Positions 15,519-17,926 of a stretch of 17,926 nucleotides of DNA are shown piece by piece. Source of the stretch: an uncultured Clostridium sp. Its GTDB lineage: Bacteria; Bacillota; Clostridia; Lachnospirales; Lachnospiraceae. How positions within the stretch are numbered: the first letter of the stretch is position 1; each line of letters starts with the position of its first letter. The stretch lies in assembly GCA_958349075.1 (NCBI GenBank), contig CATWBR010000025.1, forward strand, positions 1 to 17,926, given 5' to 3'. The notes beneath the pieces are model-generated. The model ran no database searches. It saw only the letters and a program-made list of their open reading frames with translations, and was not told the origin of the DNA. Position numbers and translations under genes: made by a program.

Positions 15519-15523
15519 CCTCC
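15519..15523 (-). promoter_or_regulatory. Ribosome site deciding the TTG start of rnjA
   Basis: GGAGG on the minus strand, eight bases before TTG 15510, overlapping the alternative GTG at 15519, which therefore cannot use it. Confidence 0.7.
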
Positions 15524-15548
15524 GTGTGTCTTTTATTTTCTTTTTCTA

Positions 15549-15845
15549 TTATTTTTCTATCTCTACTCCCAGGTCGCTCATAAGCTCCTCGAAAATTTTG
15601 GACATGTAATCGAGTTCTCCGTCATCGTCCACAAATTCATAAGATGCTTCCGGGTCTTCCGGTTTTGATTTATCTCTTAAAAGATAGCAGTCGCCATCTT
15701 CCTCTTTTGAATCGGTTACTAAAAGATAGGTCTCCCCATTCATCTTAGTCTCTTCCAGTACATAAAAACTGATTGATTCTCCATCCTCAGTCTGAAGCGT
15801 AATCATATCGCCGCTGTCTTCCATAATTTTGTCAAATGTATCCAT
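15549..15845 (-). CDS. DUF1292 acidic protein (YrzB family)
   Basis: A 98-residue, strongly acidic protein: MDTFDKIMEDSGDMITLQTE, then SISFYVLEETKMNGETYLLV and an acidic C-terminus with FVDDDGELDYMSKIFEELM. This beta-strand pattern (ITL-ISFYVLE-YLLV) is typical of DUF1292/YrzB, whose function is unknown. The frame stays open to 16010, but that would run into ruvX; GAAAGGA upstream and family length support ATG 15845. Position directly after ruvX and before rnjA reproduces the conserved ireB-ruvX-yrzB order. Confidence 0.88.
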   Translation of the reverse strand: MDTFDKIMEDSGDMITLQTEDGESISFYVLEETKMNGETYLLVTDSKEEDGDCYLLRDKSKPEDPEASYEFVDDDGELDYMSKIFEELMSDLGVEIEK

Positions 15846-15903
15846 TCTGATTTTCCTTTCCTGCCCGCAGAACTGTCCCGGCTCACCGCCGGCTTCTGCC
15901 GCA

Positions 15904-16374
15904 CTATTTCTCCGACTGTTCCATCGGCTGTGTATTTGCCATATTTTCCTTACTGATAGCCAGTGAATCCAGATAGCCCTGCAAAATAAGGGAAGCCGCA
16001 ACTTTATCAATCACTGCTTTCCTGTTCTCGCGGCGCACTCCGCTTTCTATTAAAATCTGCTCTGCAGCAGTCGTAGTCAAACGCTCGTCCCATAAAATCA
16101 CAGGCAGACCGGTGCGGCGCTCCAGCATCTCTTTAAAGGCAAGAGTCTTCTCCACACGTTCTCCCGATGTATTATTCATATTCTTAGGATACCCTAAAAC
16201 TATCGTTTCAATCTGGTATTCCCCGATCAATTCTTCAATCCGCGCACACGTCTGGCGCAGTTTATTCTCGTCCTTGCGGGTGATCGTTTCAACGCCCTGG
16301 GCCGTGAAACCCAGCAGATCGCTGACTGCCACTCCCGTCGTCTTGGACCCAAAATCAAGTCCCATCACTCTCAT
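15904..16374 (-). CDS. ruvX: Holliday junction resolvase-like protein RuvX/YqgF
   Basis: RNase H-fold nuclease family; proposed roles are Holliday junction resolution and, in E. coli YqgF, 16S rRNA end processing. The 156-residue protein begins [19 protein letters not shown], has [16 protein letters not shown] at about 59-74, DERLTT at 96-101 and [16 protein letters not shown] near 121-136. Asp7, Glu/Asp in DER and Asp123 are the expected acidic active-site residues. An upstream TTG at 16416 would add 14 residues (AGCQLVLLW...), but homologs begin at MR(I/V)xGLD, so ATG 16374 is chosen although its ribosome site is poor. It follows ireB after 263 bp and precedes the DUF1292 gene by 58 bp. Confidence 0.92.
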   Translation of the reverse strand: MRVMGLDFGSKTTGVAVSDLLGFTAQGVETITRKDENKLRQTCARIEELIGEYQIETIVLGYPKNMNNTSGERVEKTLAFKEMLERRTGLPVILWDERLTTTAAEQILIESGVRRENRKAVIDKVAASLILQGYLDSLAISKENMANTQPMEQSEK

Positions 16375-16587
16375 AAACTGTTTTACCCATAACAAAACAA
16401 GCTGGCATCCCGCCAACTGTCCTGCCTTTCCTATCTTACGCTGTTATCTATTCCGGAATCATATAGAACAAAAGAAAACCGTTATCCTGCGCCTCCCGCC
16501 GAAATGAAAGTCCCACCGGGAACAGTAACGAAAAGCACGCTGCGCGAACTTTCCCTTACCCGTCAATAACGCGTTCCATGAAGCACG

Positions 16588-16605
16588 AAAACGGCTAAAA
16601 GCCGT
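16588..16605 (-). terminator. Weak terminator-like hairpin after ireB
   Basis: On the minus strand ACGGCT, loop TTT, AGCCGT, then TTTC. The stem is only 6 bp and the U-run short, so attenuation is more likely than full termination. The rest of the space 16375-16637 shows no gene; it contains GGAACAGTAAC at 16519-16529 and GAAAGT/ACTTTC arms (16506-16511, 16548-16553) resembling pieces of the palindromic repeats. Confidence 0.3.
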
Positions 16606-16637
16606 CCCACAAAACCAATCCCCGGGTCCAGCCCGTA

Positions 16638-16901
16638 CTATTTAAGTTTTGTCTCCACGTAAACCTTCATCAGTTCTTCCAGAATCTCATCACGCTCAAC
16701 CTTCATAATCAGGCTCCTGGCACTCTTATGGCTGGTAATATAAGTCGGATCTCCAGACATAATATATCCGACCATCTGATTAATAGGGTTGTACCCCTTT
16801 TCAGTCAAAGCAACATAAACCTGCTCCAGAACCTGGCTAACTTCCAGCTTCTTCTCTTCCTGTACTGCCTTAAAAAATTGTGTATTACTAATATCGCCCA
16901 T
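16638..16901 (-). CDS. ireB: IreB family regulatory protein (UPF0297/DUF965)
   Basis: Small cytoplasmic protein of 87 residues; in Enterococcus faecalis IreB is a substrate of the Ser/Thr kinase IreK and negatively controls cephalosporin resistance. The core [20 protein letters not shown] followed by [20 protein letters not shown] and [18 protein letters not shown] is essentially the family signature. The frame also has a GTG four codons earlier (16913), but AAAGGA sits only one base before it; ATG 16901 gives the start [11 protein letters not shown] usual in this group. A promoter-like pair lies at 16936-16964. In many Firmicutes alaS precedes ireB; here the repeat-bearing region 16945-17166 intervenes and alaS is not visible. 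Confidence 0.93.
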   Translation of the reverse strand: MGDISNTQFFKAVQEEKKLEVSQVLEQVYVALTEKGYNPINQMVGYIMSGDPTYITSHKSARSLIMKVERDEILEELMKVYVETKLK

Positions 16902-16935
16902 GATTTTATCCACGTCCTTTAAACTACTCTTATCT

Positions 16936-16964
16936 ATTCTACATTAAAAACCCCCATTCGGCAA
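16936..16964 (-). promoter_or_regulatory. Probable sigma-A promoter of the ireB operon
   Basis: On the minus strand TTGCCG (16964-16959), 17-base spacer, TAGAAT (16941-16936). The -10 box is one base from consensus, the -35 box two. The start would lie about 25-30 bases before the ireB start. It overlaps the end of the 75-codon repeat-derived frame. Confidence 0.55.
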
Positions 16965-17166
16965 GAGAAATTTTCGCGCCCGCTCTGAGCAGTGCGAAAA
17001 AGCAGCCAAGTGCATCCTCGTTGGGAGCTTGCTCACATAAGAGGATGTACTTGGCTGCTTTTTCATAGGGCGAATGCCCGCGACTGAGATGCAGCGCAGC
17101 GGAATCGAAGTTGTGCACTGCGGCGTAGTGGGACGCCACCAGTTCTTTTACACCTGCCGTCTCCAT
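16939..17166 (-). CDS. Doubtful 75-residue frame spanning a hairpin repeat
   Basis: The frame begins ATG 17166, overlapping the stop of the helix-hairpin-helix gene, with GGGGGAGAGG just upstream, and ends TAG 16939. It resembles no family I recognise. Both arms of the 24-bp palindrome at 16996-17064 are read in frame (EKAAKYILL and [12 protein letters not shown]), which is what a repeat accidentally open in this frame would give. Translation is possible because the ribosome site and stop-start overlap are good, but a structured RNA or dispersed repeat explains the sequence better. Confidence 0.3.
   Translation of the reverse strand: METAGVKELVASHYAAVHNFDSAALHLSRGHSPYEKAAKYILLCEQAPNEDALGCFFALLRAGAKISLAEWGFLM
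16996..17064. repeat. 24-bp palindrome with A/T-tract ends (bidirectional terminator-like)
   Basis: The left arm 16996-17019 begins GAAAAAGCAGCCAAG and ends CATCCTC; the right arm 17041-17064 begins GAGGATG and ends CTTGGCTGCTTTTTC. All 24 positions pair, one as G-U, around a 21-base loop that itself holds GAGC/GCTC. The A-tract at one end and T-tract at the other make it a candidate terminator on both strands. A further small hairpin GGGC/GCCC follows at 17068-17079, and CATTCG (16955) mirrors CGAATG (17071), so the repeat unit may be larger than the stem. Confidence 0.75.
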
Positions 17167-17447
17167 CACCTCTCCCCCTTTTTCCTTTCCGGATACTCTT
17201 TATCCTTCCAATACCACCACTTCAATTTCTCCGGCTCGCGCACCTCATTCTCCGCATAGTAAACAGCAAGCCTGAAGACATAAAGCTGGCATCTGTCCTC
17301 CTGAAATCCCTTCTTAATGCAGTCAAGGCGGTACAGTTCCTCCGGATCCTTTCCTACCAAATCACTCACCTTATTAATTCCAATATTCAACAGATGCTGT
17401 TCAATACGTTCTCCCACTCCTGGGATTTCCCTTAAATCGCTTCCCAT
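17166..17447 (-). CDS. Helix-hairpin-helix protein of the Cdd1 (pathogenicity locus) family
   Basis: A 93-residue protein with an N-terminal helix-hairpin-helix: DLREIPGVGERIEQHLLNIG, followed by INKVSDLVGKDPEELY. The second half, KKGFQEDRCQLYVFRLAVYY then a PEKLKWWYWKD segment, is characteristic of the Cdd1 family (PF11731). HhH folds usually bind DNA non-specifically; the cellular role of Cdd1 proteins is not established, and the name comes from its position near the C. difficile toxin locus. GAGGAG, seven bases before ATG 17447, fixes the start. It lies 37 bp after the unknown 116-aa gene and probably shares its transcript. Confidence 0.88.
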   Translation of the reverse strand: MGSDLREIPGVGERIEQHLLNIGINKVSDLVGKDPEELYRLDCIKKGFQEDRCQLYVFRLAVYYAENEVREPEKLKWWYWKDKEYPERKKGER

Positions 17448-17484
17448 TTTCCGGCTCCTCCCTCGCCCGCCTCATTACATTTTC

Positions 17485-17835
17485 TTAAAACATGAACTGT
17501 TCCCGGGACCATGTGACCTCCTCTGCAGATTCCCCCTCTGTGGCCCACTCAATAATTCGTGCCACCAATCCCGGCGTTACCGCCCTGTCGTCCCATTTCG
17601 GCGTCAGATATCGTCTAAAACAGCCCTTTTCGTTTCTCTGCCCCTGAAACATTCTTCCCTGGCTGATAATATAAGAGACCGGGTTCTGCAAAGGAAAGGT
17701 CAATATCAGGCATTTATCCCATGAAATAATATGCAGCATCTCCCTGCCGCAATAATCGTCATCTTCACAGACATACCACATATAGGTCTGCCCCTTAAAT
17801 TCTATATGTCTTCTGCGTTTTTCCGAAACAGCCAT
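17485..17835 (-). CDS. Hypothetical 116-residue protein
   Basis: Not recognised. The protein begins MAVSEKRRRHIEFKGQTYMW and continues with YVCEDDDYCG, a hydrophobic strand pair MLHIISWDKCLILTFPLQ, a basic GRMFQGQRNEKGCFRRYLTP, and a C-terminal helix VTPGLVARIIEWATEGESAEEVTW. It is soluble, with no signal peptide or membrane helix and an aromatic-rich beta-type N-terminal half. The ATG at 17835 follows AGAGGGGGAGG and is preferred to ATG 17853, which lies upstream of that site. It precedes the Cdd1-type gene on the same strand. The 'KGQTYMWYV' start is reminiscent of small clostridial and Bacteroides hypothetical proteins, but this is not a family assignment. Confidence 0.7.
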   Translation of the reverse strand: MAVSEKRRRHIEFKGQTYMWYVCEDDDYCGREMLHIISWDKCLILTFPLQNPVSYIISQGRMFQGQRNEKGCFRRYLTPKWDDRAVTPGLVARIIEWATEGESAEEVTWSREQFMF

Positions 17836-17854
17836 CTGCCTCCCCCTCTCCATG

Positions 17855-17926
17855 TTAAACTGCCGTATTTGCCGTACTTCCCGGCACCTTGTTCATCCAT
17901 CCGTTTAGAAACCCACTCATTATATT
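17855..17926 (-). CDS. Possible 3' end of a coding region entering from the right edge
   Basis: Reading the minus strand from the window edge, 23 codons are open (…MSGFLNGWMNKVPGSTANTAV) before TAA at 17857-17855, 20 bp from the start of the next gene. It could be the C-terminus of an upstream gene of the same operon. The alternative is that this is leader DNA: TATAAT lies at 17924-17919 on the same strand and would be an ideal -10 box, with its -35 box outside the window. Confidence 0.3.
   Translation of the reverse strand, partial: NIMSGFLNGWMNKVPGSTANTAV
17919..17924 (-). promoter_or_regulatory. Possible -10 box (TATAAT) at the window edge
   Basis: A perfect TATAAT on the minus strand, about 85 bases upstream of ATG 17835. 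The matching -35 box would fall outside the window, so this is only a candidate and competes with the open frame noted at 17855-17926. Confidence 0.25.

Noticed and set aside
16375..16637. A small gene between ireB and ruvX
   Set aside because: No frame with start, ribosome site and plausible protein was found; only repeat-like fragments and a weak hairpin are present.
1..17926. CRISPR array, tRNA/rRNA genes, prophage or complete insertion sequence
   Set aside because: No regularly spaced repeats, no cloverleaf or rRNA core motifs, and no transposase, integrase or phage-type coding frames were recognised.

Overview
The window looks like chromosomal DNA of a gut-type Clostridium in the Lachnospiraceae (clostridial cluster XIVa, the Enterocloster/Hungatella/C. 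symbiosum kind). The evidence is moderate GC content, strong AGGAGG-type ribosome sites, TTG starts, single-chain GlyRS, RNase J, IreB and the gene order. No rRNA, tRNA, CRISPR array or complete insertion sequence is visible.

Layout. (1) 28-3048, plus strand: an accessory cluster of a sugar-type binding lipoprotein, an orphan PTS EIIC-like permease and a cyclase-family metal hydrolase, closed by a likely terminator over the end of the cyclase gene. (2) 10110-3056, minus strand: M16C metalloprotease, era, recO, then (from a clear sigma-A promoter at 5332-5360) a small lipoprotein, glyS, and a 30-codon zinc-ribbon microprotein. (3) 17926-10190, minus strand: the end of an unknown frame, an unknown 116-aa protein, a Cdd1-type helix-hairpin-helix protein, a large hairpin repeat, then ireB, ruvX, DUF1292, rnjA, a short MltG-like protein, trmR, trhP (U32) and an ElyC/YdcF-like membrane protein. 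Segment 3 matches the Bacillus yrzL-yrrK-yrzB and yrrL-yrrM-yrrN/O order, with rnjA between the two blocks.

How the genes work together. The minus strand is mostly housekeeping: translation and tRNA (glyS, era, trmR and trhP, which together make 5-methoxyuridine at tRNA position 34), RNA decay (rnjA), recombination (recO, ruvX), and envelope functions (MltG-like, ElyC-like). The plus-strand cluster looks like an uptake or sensing and catabolic unit of unknown substrate.

What stands out. Several intergenic spaces contain palindromes, many with GTTACTnTTCAG-like arms, and six of them sit 14-24 bases upstream of a start codon. One 60-bp copy (7098-7157) is flanked exactly by 8-bp direct repeats, and a 27-bp copy (1137-1163) by near-perfect 8-bp repeats. 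This suggests a family of very small non-autonomous mobile repeats that insert next to ribosome sites. The permease cluster and the microprotein beside glyS are the other items worth following up.
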